NCBI GenBank assembly: GCA_030066685.1
Contig: JASJBF010000006.1
Span: 1 to 64,000, forward strand
Direction of reading: 5' to 3'
Length of the DNA stretch: 64,000 nucleotides
Source of the DNA: Kiloniellales bacterium
Lineage (GTDB): Bacteria; Pseudomonadota; Alphaproteobacteria; Kiloniellales; JAKSBE01
In this document: in pieces, positions 16,666 through 24,299 of the stretch
Position numbering within the stretch: position 1 is the first letter of the stretch
How the letters are laid out: each line of letters begins with the position of its first letter
The notes under the pieces: model-generated
The model's input: only the letters and a program-made list of their open reading frames with translations
What the model was told of the DNA's origin: nothing
Database searches by the model: none
Made by a program: the position numbers and the translations under genes

Positions 16666-17493
16666 ATGACAAGTCGCCTGCTGAGGGCCGTTCTTCTGGG
16701 CCTCCTGCTGATCCCCGAAGGCGTGGCTCCCGCTGCCGCCCAGACCTCGGAGGCGGTGGACCGCTCGGCGCTCAGGGTTTGTGCCGACCCGGGCAACCTC
16801 CCGTTCTCCAACCAAGCCGGCGAGGGCTTCGAGAACAAGATCGCCGAACTGGTCGCCGAGGAGCTCTCGGTCCCGGTCGAGTACACCTGGTTCCCGCAGT
16901 CCACCGGCTTCGTGCGCAATACCCTCAAGGCGCGGCGCTGCGACGTCGTCATCGGGATCTCGCTCGGCTTCGAGCTGCTCCAGAACACGAACCCCTACTA
17001 CCGCTCGGCCTATGTGATGCTGTTCCGGGACGACGGCGGCCCGCAGGTCGCCTCGCTTTCCGACCCGATGTTGAAGTCGGCGCGGATCGGCCTGGTTGCC
17101 GGCACGCCGCCGGCGACCATGGTTGCTCTGAACGGTCTGATGCGCCAGGTGCGTCCCTATCATCTGCAGGCCGATACCCGCTTCGACCATCCCGGCCGCA
17201 AGCTGGTCGAGGACCTCGCCAAGGGCGAGATCGACGTCGGCCTGCTCTGGGGGCCGATCGCCGGCTACTACGCCAAGCGGCAGGACGTGCCGCTCAAGAT
17301 CGTGCCCCTGCTCACCGACGGCGGGCCGGTGCGCATGGACTACCGCATCACCATGGGCCTGCGCTTCAACGAGCCGGAGTGGAAGCGGCAACTGAACGAC
17401 ATCATCAAGCGCCGCAGGGCCGACATCGACGCCATCCTGAACGACTACGGCGTGCCCCTGCTCGACGAGCAGGGCAAGCTGATCGCGCAGTGA
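16666..17493 (+). CDS. xoxJ: XoxJ/MoxJ-type quinoprotein-associated periplasmic binding protein
   Basis: A 275-residue protein with a signal peptide (cleavage after AAAQ, about residue 26) and a type II periplasmic-binding-protein fold. It opens with LRVCADPGNLPFSN, the typical start of the quinoprotein-associated family, and continues with CDVVIGISLGFELLQNTNPYYRSAYV. XoxJ/MxaJ proteins bind the dehydrogenase and are thought to help its activation; they do not serve a transporter. ATG 16666 is preceded by AAGGAGAG. It sits between the cytochrome and rhodanese-like genes, overlapping the latter by four bases. Confidence 0.9.
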   Translation: MTSRLLRAVLLGLLLIPEGVAPAAAQTSEAVDRSALRVCADPGNLPFSNQAGEGFENKIAELVAEELSVPVEYTWFPQSTGFVRNTLKARRCDVVIGISLGFELLQNTNPYYRSAYVMLFRDDGGPQVASLSDPMLKSARIGLVAGTPPATMVALNGLMRQVRPYHLQADTRFDHPGRKLVEDLAKGEIDVGLLWGPIAGYYAKRQDVPLKIVPLLTDGGPVRMDYRITMGLRFNEPEWKRQLNDIIKRRRADIDAILNDYGVPLLDEQGKLIAQ

Positions 17494-18065
17494 GGCAGAG
17501 CCTGCGCCGCCTCGCGCCTGGAGTCCTCCTGCTCGGTGCGGTCGTCTTTCTGTCCTCGCTTGCGGCGGAGGCCCAATCCGACGCCCCGGTCCCGGAGCCC
17601 GATGGCTACCGGATGGACAAGTTCCGTGCGCCGGTGCCGGCGACCCTGAAGGGTGCCACGGTGGTCTCCACCAAGGAGGTCGAGGCCCTGGCCGGCACGG
17701 CGATCCTGATCGACGTCCTGCCGCGGCCGCCCAAGCCCGAGGGCTTGAAGGAAGGGGCCATCTGGCGCCCGCGCCCGCGCAGCAACATTCCCGGCAGCGT
17801 CTGGCTGCCGAACACCGGCTTCGGCGTCCTGCCGATCAGCGTCGAAGCCTATTTCCGCGACAACCTGGGGCGGCTCACCGGGGGCGATGCGGCGCGCAAG
17901 CTGGTCTTCTACTGCCAGGCCGATTGCTGGATGTCCTGGAACGCCGCCAAGCGCGCGCTGACCTACGGCTATACCCAGGTCTATTGGTATCCCGAGGGAA
18001 CCGATGGCTGGGGCGCCGCCGGATTGCCCGTGGCGCCGAGCGAGCCGGAACCCGGCGCCTATTGA
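17490..18065 (+). CDS. Rhodanese-like PQQ-dependent catabolism-associated protein (CW motif)
   Basis: A 191-residue exported protein starting with GTG at 17490, four bases inside xoxJ. The signal peptide is LLLGAVVFLSSLAAEAQ. The rhodanese-like domain contains IPGSVWLPNTGFGVLP and the active-site loop FYCQADCWMSWNAAKRA, the hallmark of the PQQ-associated CXXCW family, though here the spacing reads C-x3-C-W. A periplasmic sulfur or disulfide function beside the SoxYZ-like carrier is plausible. The last 25 codons occur again, diverged, at 19663-19737, showing that the 3' end was duplicated. Confidence 0.88.
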   Translation: MRQSLRRLAPGVLLLGAVVFLSSLAAEAQSDAPVPEPDGYRMDKFRAPVPATLKGATVVSTKEVEALAGTAILIDVLPRPPKPEGLKEGAIWRPRPRSNIPGSVWLPNTGFGVLPISVEAYFRDNLGRLTGGDAARKLVFYCQADCWMSWNAAKRALTYGYTQVYWYPEGTDGWGAAGLPVAPSEPEPGAY

Positions 18066-18426
18066 GGCCTGGACCCATGAACGCCTCGCGTTAGCCCGAT
18101 TGCGACCGGGCTGATGAATGCGAGGAAGTCGGCGGCCAGCTGGTCGTTGCTCGTCCCAAGGTCCGCTGCCGGAAGCGATGCGGCAGCGGCGCTTCGCGCA
18201 CCAAGAAGGGACAGAACGACCGCTGGAGGCATTTCGCTAGGTGGCAACGCGCCAAATGTGATTGCCTTTTCAAGAGGTGTGGGGCATCAGTGCCATCTCT
18301 CCTGAAGGCAAGAGTGACGATGATCAAGACACGCTGAATCTCAAGGGCCGGTCGGCCCACTCTCTCTCAAAGAGACCGAGGCATGGCGCGCTGCGACCTT
18401 GCAGCCGCGGATCAGGAGATTTGGTG
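18066..18426. other. Intergenic region between the CXXCW gene and the GNAT gene
   Basis: 361 bases with no convincing gene. Short frames on the minus strand (for example one containing QLAADFLAFISP) have no ribosome binding site and look like decayed coding sequence or chance. The right end holds the AGGAG signal for the GNAT gene at about 18413. The region lies inside the segment bounded by duplicated gene ends, so it may be remnant DNA of that event. Confidence 0.45.
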
Positions 18427-19398
18427 ATGTCCGCGTTCAACAGAATGCCTTTCGTTCTGCGCGACTTCGAGAAGAACCGGAACGACTATTCGGGCGTGGC
18501 TCAGGTGGTGACCGCCGTCTGGCCTGACGAGTCCACGACTGCAGACGAGCTTGAGCTCGCGGACAACGACCGCCGACCGGGCCGGATATCTGGCCGGGTC
18601 GTTGCAGAGATCGACGGTCGGATCATCGGCTTTGGTGTCTACGGGCAGCCGGAGGCTTCGCTAAGGCCCGGAGAATTCTATCTCAATGTCCTGGTGCTGG
18701 ACGAACACCGGCGCCAGGGTGTCGGCGAGGCAATCTACAGCCGTATCATCGGTAGGTTATCTCGACATCGGCTTGCGGTCCTGATGGCAGATACCCGCGA
18801 GAGTCAGAGCGACGCGCCCGGCTTTCTTGAAAGGCGCGGTTTCGAGGTCGTTCAGCGCCGACCGGTGCTGCGACTCGATGTCGAGTCCTTCGATAGGGCG
18901 CGTCGTCTGTCCGCCAGAGTGCAGCGTGAAGTACAGAACATCACGGTTTGCGCGCTGAGCGAGCTTATGAAGGAAGTGCCGGATTGGAAGCGCAGATGTT
19001 GGGACCTGGATTGGCAAATTCTGCAGGATATCCCATCTCTCGAAGCGCCCGCGCGCCCGACGCTTGAGAGCTATTCGCGGTGCTATGAGGATTCGGCCTT
19101 CGCACCGCAGTCCTGGTTCATCGCTCTTCAAGGCGATGAATGGGTCGGGATGAGCATCCTTCAAACCGATTCTTCGACGCCCGGTACCTTTCACACCGAG
19201 GTGACGGGTGTCCGGCGCGGCTTTCGGCGCAGGGGCATAGCAACCGCATTGAAGCTGCGCGGAATCGAATACGTCCGGGCCCTGGGCGGCCGGGTCATCG
19301 AAACAGACAACGAAGAGAGCAGCCCGATGCTCAGACTGAACCTGACTCTCGGTTTCGTGCCTGGGCCGGCAATTCTCGAGTTTCGAAAGCCCTTCTGA
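18427..19398 (+). CDS. Tandem GNAT-domain acetyltransferase
   Basis: A 323-residue protein with two GNAT domains. The first covers about residues 5-160, with acetyl-CoA loop LDEHRRQGVGEAIYSRI. The second covers about 190-320, with loop VRRGFRRRGIATALKLRGIE. Two-domain GNATs often use one half as the catalyst and the other as a scaffold. The acceptor substrate cannot be told. ATG 18427 follows AGGAG at about nine bases. It has no functional link to its PQQ neighbours, is flanked by duplicated gene ends, and is probably a passenger in this locus. Confidence 0.85.
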   Translation: MSAFNRMPFVLRDFEKNRNDYSGVAQVVTAVWPDESTTADELELADNDRRPGRISGRVVAEIDGRIIGFGVYGQPEASLRPGEFYLNVLVLDEHRRQGVGEAIYSRIIGRLSRHRLAVLMADTRESQSDAPGFLERRGFEVVQRRPVLRLDVESFDRARRLSARVQREVQNITVCALSELMKEVPDWKRRCWDLDWQILQDIPSLEAPARPTLESYSRCYEDSAFAPQSWFIALQGDEWVGMSILQTDSSTPGTFHTEVTGVRRGFRRRGIATALKLRGIEYVRALGGRVIETDNEESSPMLRLNLTLGFVPGPAILEFRKPF

Positions 19399-19431
19399 TG
19401 TCCGGGCATGCCACAGCATTGGTTGTGAGGG

Positions 19432-19666
19432 CCCATGATCTCGCGGGCCAGGGCGAAGATCCGCTGTTCCAGAAGGATGGGCTGCTCGCAGATGTAGGTC
19501 AGGGATCGCTCGCGGTCCTCGTAGATCCGGATATCCCAGAGGCGCTGCCGCTCGAGCTCCTGCCGCTTCGCCGTCTCGCCGGCCGGCAGCGCCTTAAGCT
19601 CGCCCGCCAGGCGGCCGATCTTCTCGGCCAGCGCCCTTTGCTTTCGGCTATAGCGGCCGATGCCCG
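19432..19666 (-). pseudogene. Duplicated 3' fragment of the exported-protein gene at 20400-21029
   Basis: 235 bases that align without gaps to 20413-20647. My hand alignment gives about 13 differences, roughly 94 percent identity. It encodes the C-terminal segment from GIGRY to ALAREIMG of the lut-locus exported protein, but has lost the native end and the N-terminal half. The frame runs on into unrelated sequence. Its right edge joins a fragment of the CXXCW gene at a shared CCCG. It is a scar and not a functional gene. Confidence 0.9.
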
Positions 19667-19737
19667 GGGGCACCGACGGCTGGGGCGCCGCAGGCCTGCC
19701 GCTGGAGCCGAGCGAGCCGGAACCGGGCGCGGAGTAG
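19663..19737 (+). pseudogene. Duplicated 3' fragment of the CXXCW gene
   Basis: About 70 bases matching 17991-18065, the last codons of the rhodanese-like gene: GTDGWGAAGLP...PSEPEPGA then a stop, against the same pattern in the parent. Identity is roughly 85 percent and the stop codon is kept. It is joined directly to the fragment on its left, which reads in the opposite direction. It has no start or ribosome binding site. Confidence 0.88.
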
Positions 19738-19832
19738 GCTCGGTACTGCGCCACCCAATGCGGCTTGCTCATTCGCGTGCGGGGCGTTCGCCCTGGGCGG
19801 GGTCCGGGGCAGGGAATGTGAGACGGGCGCGG

Positions 19833-20222
19833 TCAAATCGAAGCATGGATCAAGAAGCCAGAGTTGGCGAGGAAGACGGCCATCGTCGCAAGCATCGACA
19901 GTGGTCGGGTCGCCGCAAGGGGGCGCAGCGTCAGCGTGGCGTAGTGGGCTGTACGGGCAATCAGGAGGGTTGCGCCAACGGCATGCATGAAGGCCGCCGG
20001 AGCAGCGTTCAACTCGGCAAGTCCCATGAGAAGCAGTGCGAAGGGCACATACTCGAGAAAGTTCGCGTGTCCGCGAACCCGCCGCAAGAGCGTTTCGTCA
20101 CCGCCGTCCAAGAAGGGAGTCGCTGTCTTGATTCGTCGGAGTCCGACGACAATCGTGATGGGGATCAGAAAAAGCCCGAACACCGCTGCATAGACGCTGG
20201 TGATTGGCAATGTCGTGATCAT
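19833..20222 (-). CDS. MAPEG-family membrane protein
   Basis: A 129-residue integral membrane protein with four hydrophobic helices. MAPEG features are RVRGHANFLEYVPFALLLMGLAEL in the middle (charged R-x-x-x-N-x-x-E within the membrane) and ARTAHYATL near residue 90. Bacterial MAPEG proteins are related to microsomal glutathione transferases, but most are uncharacterised. It lies in the second spacer of the duplicated segment, converging on the CXXCW fragment. A start at ATG 20222 gives the normal family length. Confidence 0.85.
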   Translation of the reverse strand: MITTLPITSVYAAVFGLFLIPITIVVGLRRIKTATPFLDGGDETLLRRVRGHANFLEYVPFALLLMGLAELNAAPAAFMHAVGATLLIARTAHYATLTLRPLAATRPLSMLATMAVFLANSGFLIHASI

Positions 20223-20399
20223 TGACAGACCTTTCCAAGAGTACTGGGCAGACGTTCCGGCTCATCACGCTTCCTCGAGATCTTTCACCGCAGTCGGACG
20301 CATTCAGCCACGAGTGGTGGAACCAAGCTGAACGGCGAGTGGCGGTGTTCGAAAGTCCGGCCGGCATCTGCGGGAATGCCGTAGCCCCTTCCCCTGGTG

Positions 20400-21029
20400 T
20401 TACTCCAGATGCCCCATGATTTCGCGGGCCAGGGCGAAGACCCGCTGTTCCAGAAGGACGGGCTGCTCGCAGATGTAGGTCAGGGAGCGCTCGCGGTCCT
20501 CGTAGATCCGGATATCCCAGAGGCGCTGCTGCTCGAGCTCCTGCCGCTTCGCCGTCTCGCCGGCCGGCAGCGCCTTGAGCTCGCCCGCCAGGCGGCCGAT
20601 CTTCTCGGCCAGGGCCTGCTGCCTGCGGGTATAGCGGCCGATGCCCGAGATGATCGAGGCCCGCTCCTTGTTGACGATGTCCAGGGTCGCGGCGAAAAGC
20701 AGGGTCAGCCTCTCGTTCCTGTCGGTTCCGAGGCCAGCGGCGAAGTCGGCGACCGCGGCCTTCGCCGCCTCGATGTCGGTGCGCCGGGCGGCGAGGGTTC
20801 CGGCCAGCTGGCTCACCTCCGCGTCGCCCTTCCAGTCTCCCGCGAACTCCTCGACCGGCGGGCCGGCCCAGACCATGCCGGCGGAGATCTCCGGCACCTT
20901 GCGCTGCACACAGGGCCAGTCCGGCTCTCCCGAGCCGGCGGCGCGCGCGGGGCCGGCCAGGATCAGCAGGCTCGCGGCCAGCAGGGCCGGGCGATGCCAG
21001 CGGCGTCTTGCGCTATTGCCTCGGACCAT
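20400..21029 (-). CDS. Exported protein of the lanthanide-uptake ABC locus (LutG-like position)
   Basis: A 209-residue protein with a signal peptide ending ARA (about residue 30), a WPCVQRKVPEISAGMVW segment and long charged helices, probably coiled coil, through to the end. It is the last gene of the lut-like set, 17 bases after the permease gene. In Methylorubrum an exported protein of unknown role occupies the same place (lutG); equivalence is inferred from position. Its 3' third (20413-20647) is duplicated at 19432-19666. Confidence 0.8.
   Translation of the reverse strand: MVRGNSARRRWHRPALLAASLLILAGPARAAGSGEPDWPCVQRKVPEISAGMVWAGPPVEEFAGDWKGDAEVSQLAGTLAARRTDIEAAKAAVADFAAGLGTDRNERLTLLFAATLDIVNKERASIISGIGRYTRRQQALAEKIGRLAGELKALPAGETAKRQELEQQRLWDIRIYEDRERSLTYICEQPVLLEQRVFALAREIMGHLE
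20413..20647. repeat. Direct repeat unit, intact copy
   Basis: The 3' part of the exported-protein gene, repeated in the same orientation 981 bases to the left (19432-19666) with no gaps and about 94 percent identity. The right boundary is at CCCGAG (20644-20649). The same six bases occur at 17991-17996 in the CXXCW gene, the other partner of the junction. Confidence 0.9.
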
Positions 21030-21046
21030 CGCGGCACCTCCCTCGA

Positions 21047-21856
21047 TCAGGCCGGCGCTCCGCGGCGCCGCGCCATCATGCCTCGCCCCGGATCATAGCC
21101 GTAGATGGCCAGGCCCATGAATAGGAAGGTGCAGCCGGCGACCACGGCCAGGGACAGCAGGTTCACCTGGCCGTAGAGCGCGAAGCGGATCAGCTCGACC
21201 GCGTGGGTGAAGGGGTTGGCGGCGCAGATCTGATAGAGCAGCAGGCTCGATTCCCGCATCCGCCACAACGGGTAAAGCGCCGAGGAGGCGAAGAACATCG
21301 GGAAGATCACGAAGTTCATGATCCCGGCGAAGTTCTCCAGCTGCTTGATGAAGGATGACAGCAACATGCCCAGGGCGCCGAGCATCAGTCCGGAGAGGAT
21401 CAACGCCGGGAGCACGGTCAGGTAGCCGAAGAGCGGCGCGTCGATACCCCAGAGCCGGGCGATCAGAACGAAGACGTAGACCTGCGCCAGCGACACGCAG
21501 GTCCCGGCCAGCAGCTTGCAGCTCAAGAGGTACCAGCGGGGCAGGGGGCTGATCAGCAGGGTGCGCATATTGCCCATCTCGCGGTCGTAGACCATGGAGA
21601 GCGAGGACTGCATGCCGTTGAAGAGCTGAATCATCGCGATCAGCCCGGGGGTGATGTAGACCTCGTAGAGCACGTAGGTCTCGTAGGGCGGCGCGATGGA
21701 GAGCCCGAGCACCGCCCGGAAGCCGGCAGCGAAGATGAACAGCCAGACCAAGGGGCGCACCAGGGCGGCGACGAAGCGCTCCCGCTGGTGCAGGAAGCGC
21801 AGCGCTTCCCGCCAGACGATCCCCTTCATGCAGCGCAGGTACTGGGCCGCCGTCAC
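21047..21856 (-). CDS. lutF: ABC-2 type permease of the PQQ/lanthanide-associated transporter (LutF)
   Basis: A 269-residue ABC-2 permease with six membrane helices. It has the conserved family loop DREMGNMRTLLISPLPRWYL near residue 90 and FPMFFASSALYPLW near residue 200. It belongs to the permeases encoded with PQQ alcohol dehydrogenases; the Methylorubrum member LutF is needed to bring lanthanides into the cytoplasm. The GTG start at 21856 overlaps the ATPase stop (GTGA). It is cotranscribed with the ATPase and the exported protein gene. Confidence 0.9.
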   Translation of the reverse strand: MTAAQYLRCMKGIVWREALRFLHQRERFVAALVRPLVWLFIFAAGFRAVLGLSIAPPYETYVLYEVYITPGLIAMIQLFNGMQSSLSMVYDREMGNMRTLLISPLPRWYLLSCKLLAGTCVSLAQVYVFVLIARLWGIDAPLFGYLTVLPALILSGLMLGALGMLLSSFIKQLENFAGIMNFVIFPMFFASSALYPLWRMRESSLLLYQICAANPFTHAVELIRFALYGQVNLLSLAVVAGCTFLFMGLAIYGYDPGRGMMARRRGAPA

Positions 21857-22647
21857 GCTTCGCGCTCCTCGCCGCCGGCCCCGGTCAGCGCCGTGAAGGC
21901 GGCCTTGAGATCCGCGGCACCGCTTCGGCGGACCACGGCCTCGGCGCGGTCGTTGGCCAGGACCACGCCCTGATGCAGCAGGACCACCCGGTCGTCCTCG
22001 GCGACCTCGTCGATCAGGTGGGTCGCCCAGAGGATGCCCAAGTTCTGCTCGCGGACCAGGCCGCGGACGTGGTCGAGCAGGCTCTGTCGGCTGCCGATGT
22101 CGAGCCCGACGGTGGGCTCGTCGAGCAATAGCAGCTTCGGCTCGTGCAGCAGGGCCCGGGCGATCTCGACCCGGCGCAGCTGGCCGCCGGAGAGCTGCCG
22201 GACCTTGTCGCCGGCCCGCTCGGCGAGGTCGAGCCGGGCCAGCTCCGCGGCGCCGCGCGCCCGCGCCCGGGCCTTGGGCAGGCCGTGCAGGGCGGCGTGA
22301 TAGGCGAGGTTCTGGGTGACGCTGAGGTCCAGGTCCAGCGTGCGTTGCTGGAAGACCACGCCGATCCGCGCCAGGGCCTCCGAAGGCCGCCGCCGAACGT
22401 CGTGGCCGAAGACCCGGATCGCGCCGCTGCGGTTGTCGTAGAGCCGGGTGATCAGCGAGAACAGCGTCGTCTTGCCGGCGCCGTTCTGGCCGAGCAGCAC
22501 CGCGAACTCACCGGCCGCCACCGCGAAGCTGACGTCGTCGAGGGCGCGGCGCTTGCCGAAGCTGTGGCTGACCCCCTCGACCGCCAGGGCCGGCACGACC
22601 GCGGCGCCGTCCGGTGTCGTTCCGGCGATCGCTTCGGCCGTGCTCAC
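21853..22647 (-). CDS. lutE: ABC ATPase of the PQQ/lanthanide-associated transporter (LutE)
   Basis: A 264-residue ABC ATPase with Walker A GQNGAGKTT, Q-loop VVFQQ, signature LSGGQLRRVEIARAL, Walker B LLLLDEPTVGLD and the switch histidine in WATHLID. The family is the one encoded beside PQQ alcohol dehydrogenases, equivalent to LutE. The GTG start at 22647 is preceded by an imperfect ribosome site. Between it and the next gene upstream lies an 88-base palindromic element (22675-22762), which may loosen the coupling within the operon. Confidence 0.92.
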   Translation of the reverse strand: MSTAEAIAGTTPDGAAVVPALAVEGVSHSFGKRRALDDVSFAVAAGEFAVLLGQNGAGKTTLFSLITRLYDNRSGAIRVFGHDVRRRPSEALARIGVVFQQRTLDLDLSVTQNLAYHAALHGLPKARARARGAAELARLDLAERAGDKVRQLSGGQLRRVEIARALLHEPKLLLLDEPTVGLDIGSRQSLLDHVRGLVREQNLGILWATHLIDEVAEDDRVVLLHQGVVLANDRAEAVVRRSGAADLKAAFTALTGAGGEEREA

Positions 22648-22674
22648 GTTGAGCGGTCTCCCCGGTGTCTCAAG

Positions 22675-22762
22675 AAAAAGGGGTCAGAGTCATTTCTCGC
22701 CTCGGTCTATTCCGCTTCCGTGGCAATGAGCCCACAGCAAAAAAAGTCTCTGACCCCTTTTT
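22675..22762. repeat. Palindromic MITE/REP-like element
   Basis: A perfect 15-base inverted repeat, aaaaaggggtcagag at 22675-22689 and ctctgaccccttttt at 22748-22762, separated by 58 bases. The inner flanks are also partly complementary (tcattt against aagactttt). From memory, GGGGTCAGAGTC-type palindromes recur in many bacterial genomes and resemble short REP- or MITE-like mobile elements. It sits between genes of the lut-like operon. Confidence 0.8.
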
Positions 22763-22780
22763 CCGCCCCTCTGTCAGGAG

Positions 22781-23215
22781 CTATTTGACGTTGAACACCG
22801 CCTGTTGGGACTCGGCGGTGGTGCCAGGGATTCGTAGGATGAAGGTCCCGGGCCGGATCGTCACGAAGGAGATTTCCGCTGTTCCTTCGTCATCGAATTC
22901 GAGGCTGTCGACTCCGAGCGGTCGCACCTCGATGTCGTTGATCACGATCTCGTCGACCCAGACGTTGCGGAAGAAATCCGCGCCGGAGATCGCAAGTTCC
23001 GCGGAACCGTCGGCCTCGATTTCGATCTCGTAGTATTTGCCCGCTTCCAGCTGATAGGGGCCCTTGGTCAGGGGCTGACCGGACGACAGCTTGATGGGGT
23101 CGAGCTTCTGCGCGCCGCCGGTCAGGAGCCCGGCCTGAGCCGCGGCGTCCTTGCCGGCCAGCGGCGACAGGACCAGGGCCAGGACCAGGGCGAAAAACAC
23201 ATTCCTTGTAAGCAT
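22781..23215 (-). CDS. Exported protein of unknown function in the lut-like operon
   Basis: A 144-residue protein from ATG 23215, which has AAGGAGG seven bases upstream; a longer frame from 23251 lacks this signal. The signal peptide ends at AAAQ (about residue 27). The mature part is mainly beta, with YYEIEIEADGSAELAISG and a C-terminal PGTFILRIPG strand pattern, compatible with a small cupredoxin- or Ig-like fold, though no copper ligands are apparent. It lies between the beta-propeller and ATPase genes. Confidence 0.78.
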   Translation of the reverse strand: MLTRNVFFALVLALVLSPLAGKDAAAQAGLLTGGAQKLDPIKLSSGQPLTKGPYQLEAGKYYEIEIEADGSAELAISGADFFRNVWVDEIVINDIEVRPLGVDSLEFDDEGTAEISFVTIRPGTFILRIPGTTAESQQAVFNVK

Positions 23216-23287
23216 GATGCCTCCTTCTCGTCTTCTTGTGCTTCGGTTCAAGAATTGTCCGTGAGGGGTCTTGGGCGGGACGCGCGA

Positions 23288-24250
23288 TCAATCCTTGACC
23301 ACCACGCCCCAGGGGAAGCGGCCGACGGTGATCGACTTGATGACCTTGCGTTTCTCGACGTCGATCACCGAGATGTCGTTGGACACGCCGTTGGTCGAGA
23401 AGATCCGCTTCTCCTCGCCGTCGAAGGCGAGCTGCCAGACCCGCTGGCCGACCAGCAGGTAGTCCTCGACCTCGAAGCTCTCGGCGTTGACCACCGCGAC
23501 CCGGTTGGCCGGGCCTAGCGCGACGAAGGCCAGCTTGCCGTCGCTGGTGACCCGGGCGCCGACCGGCTGGATCGCCTCCGGACGCACGCCGGGAATCTCG
23601 AAGCTGACCTTGTGGACGATCTCCTTGGTCTGGGTGTCGATGACGCTGACCGTGCCGCCGATCTCGGAGGTCACCCAGACGTGCTTGTTGTTCTTGGTGA
23701 ACTCGGCGAAGCGGGGACGGCTGTCGACCAGGACGTTGTCGGTGATCTCGTAGGTCGAGGTGTCGATGAAGTGGGCCATGTTGGTGGTCTCGGAGGTGTT
23801 GACCATTACCTTGCCGTCGGGGCTGATGCCCATGCCCTCGGGCTCGACGCCGACCGGGATCTCGGCCAGGACGTTGCCCTTCTCGACGTCGACCACGGTC
23901 ACAAGGTTGTCGTCCTCGTTGGCCACGAAGAGCGGGTTGCCGCTGGGGTGCAGGATGAAGAGCTCCGGATCGGGGCCGCTCGGCAAGGTGCGCACGACCT
24001 TCAGGGTCTCCAGGTCCAGGACCTCGACGTGGTTGTCGTCACTGGCGCAGATGTAGAGGTACTTCTGGTCCTTGCTGAGCGCGATGCCGCGCGGCCGCTG
24101 GCCGACCTCGACCGTATCCGTGACCTCGAGAGTCTTGCCGTCGATCACGGTGATCGAGTTGCCCTTCTCGTTGGACACGTAGATGGTCTGCGCCGCGCCC
24201 GGCAGCGCCCAGAGCAGGACAAGTCCCGCGATTGCCCAGTGGTACTTCAC
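23288..24250 (-). CDS. PQQ-dependent catabolism-associated YVTN beta-propeller protein (LutD-like)
   Basis: A 320-residue periplasmic protein: signal peptide ending GAAQ (about residue 21), then about seven propeller repeats of the YVTN type (IYVSNEKGNSITVID, LYICASDDNHVEVLD, LFVANEDDNLVTVVD and so on). This family accompanies PQQ dehydrogenase ABC systems. A propeller protein holds the matching position in the Methylorubrum lut cluster. Possible roles are metal or metallophore capture, or docking to the binding protein. Confidence 0.88.
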   Translation of the reverse strand: MKYHWAIAGLVLLWALPGAAQTIYVSNEKGNSITVIDGKTLEVTDTVEVGQRPRGIALSKDQKYLYICASDDNHVEVLDLETLKVVRTLPSGPDPELFILHPSGNPLFVANEDDNLVTVVDVEKGNVLAEIPVGVEPEGMGISPDGKVMVNTSETTNMAHFIDTSTYEITDNVLVDSRPRFAEFTKNNKHVWVTSEIGGTVSVIDTQTKEIVHKVSFEIPGVRPEAIQPVGARVTSDGKLAFVALGPANRVAVVNAESFEVEDYLLVGQRVWQLAFDGEEKRIFSTNGVSNDISVIDVEKRKVIKSITVGRFPWGVVVKD

Positions 24251-24299
24251 GTCCTTCGCCTCCCTCTGTAGCCGCGTCTTTCCGCGCGTCTCCTAGTCG

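Noticed and set aside
17490-18065. The CW motif as a sequencing error, because the family name says CXXCW and this reads C-x3-C-W
   Set aside because: The reading frame and flanking residues are intact through the whole protein, so I treat the spacing as genuine.
18059-18360. Minus-strand frames in the CXXCW-GNAT interval
   Set aside because: Two overlapping frames of unrelated content, no ribosome site; at best decayed DNA.
19191-19772. 193-codon minus-strand frame
   Set aside because: Only the middle 78 codons are the duplicated gene fragment; the rest is read-through into the GNAT and CXXCW ends, so it is not a gene.
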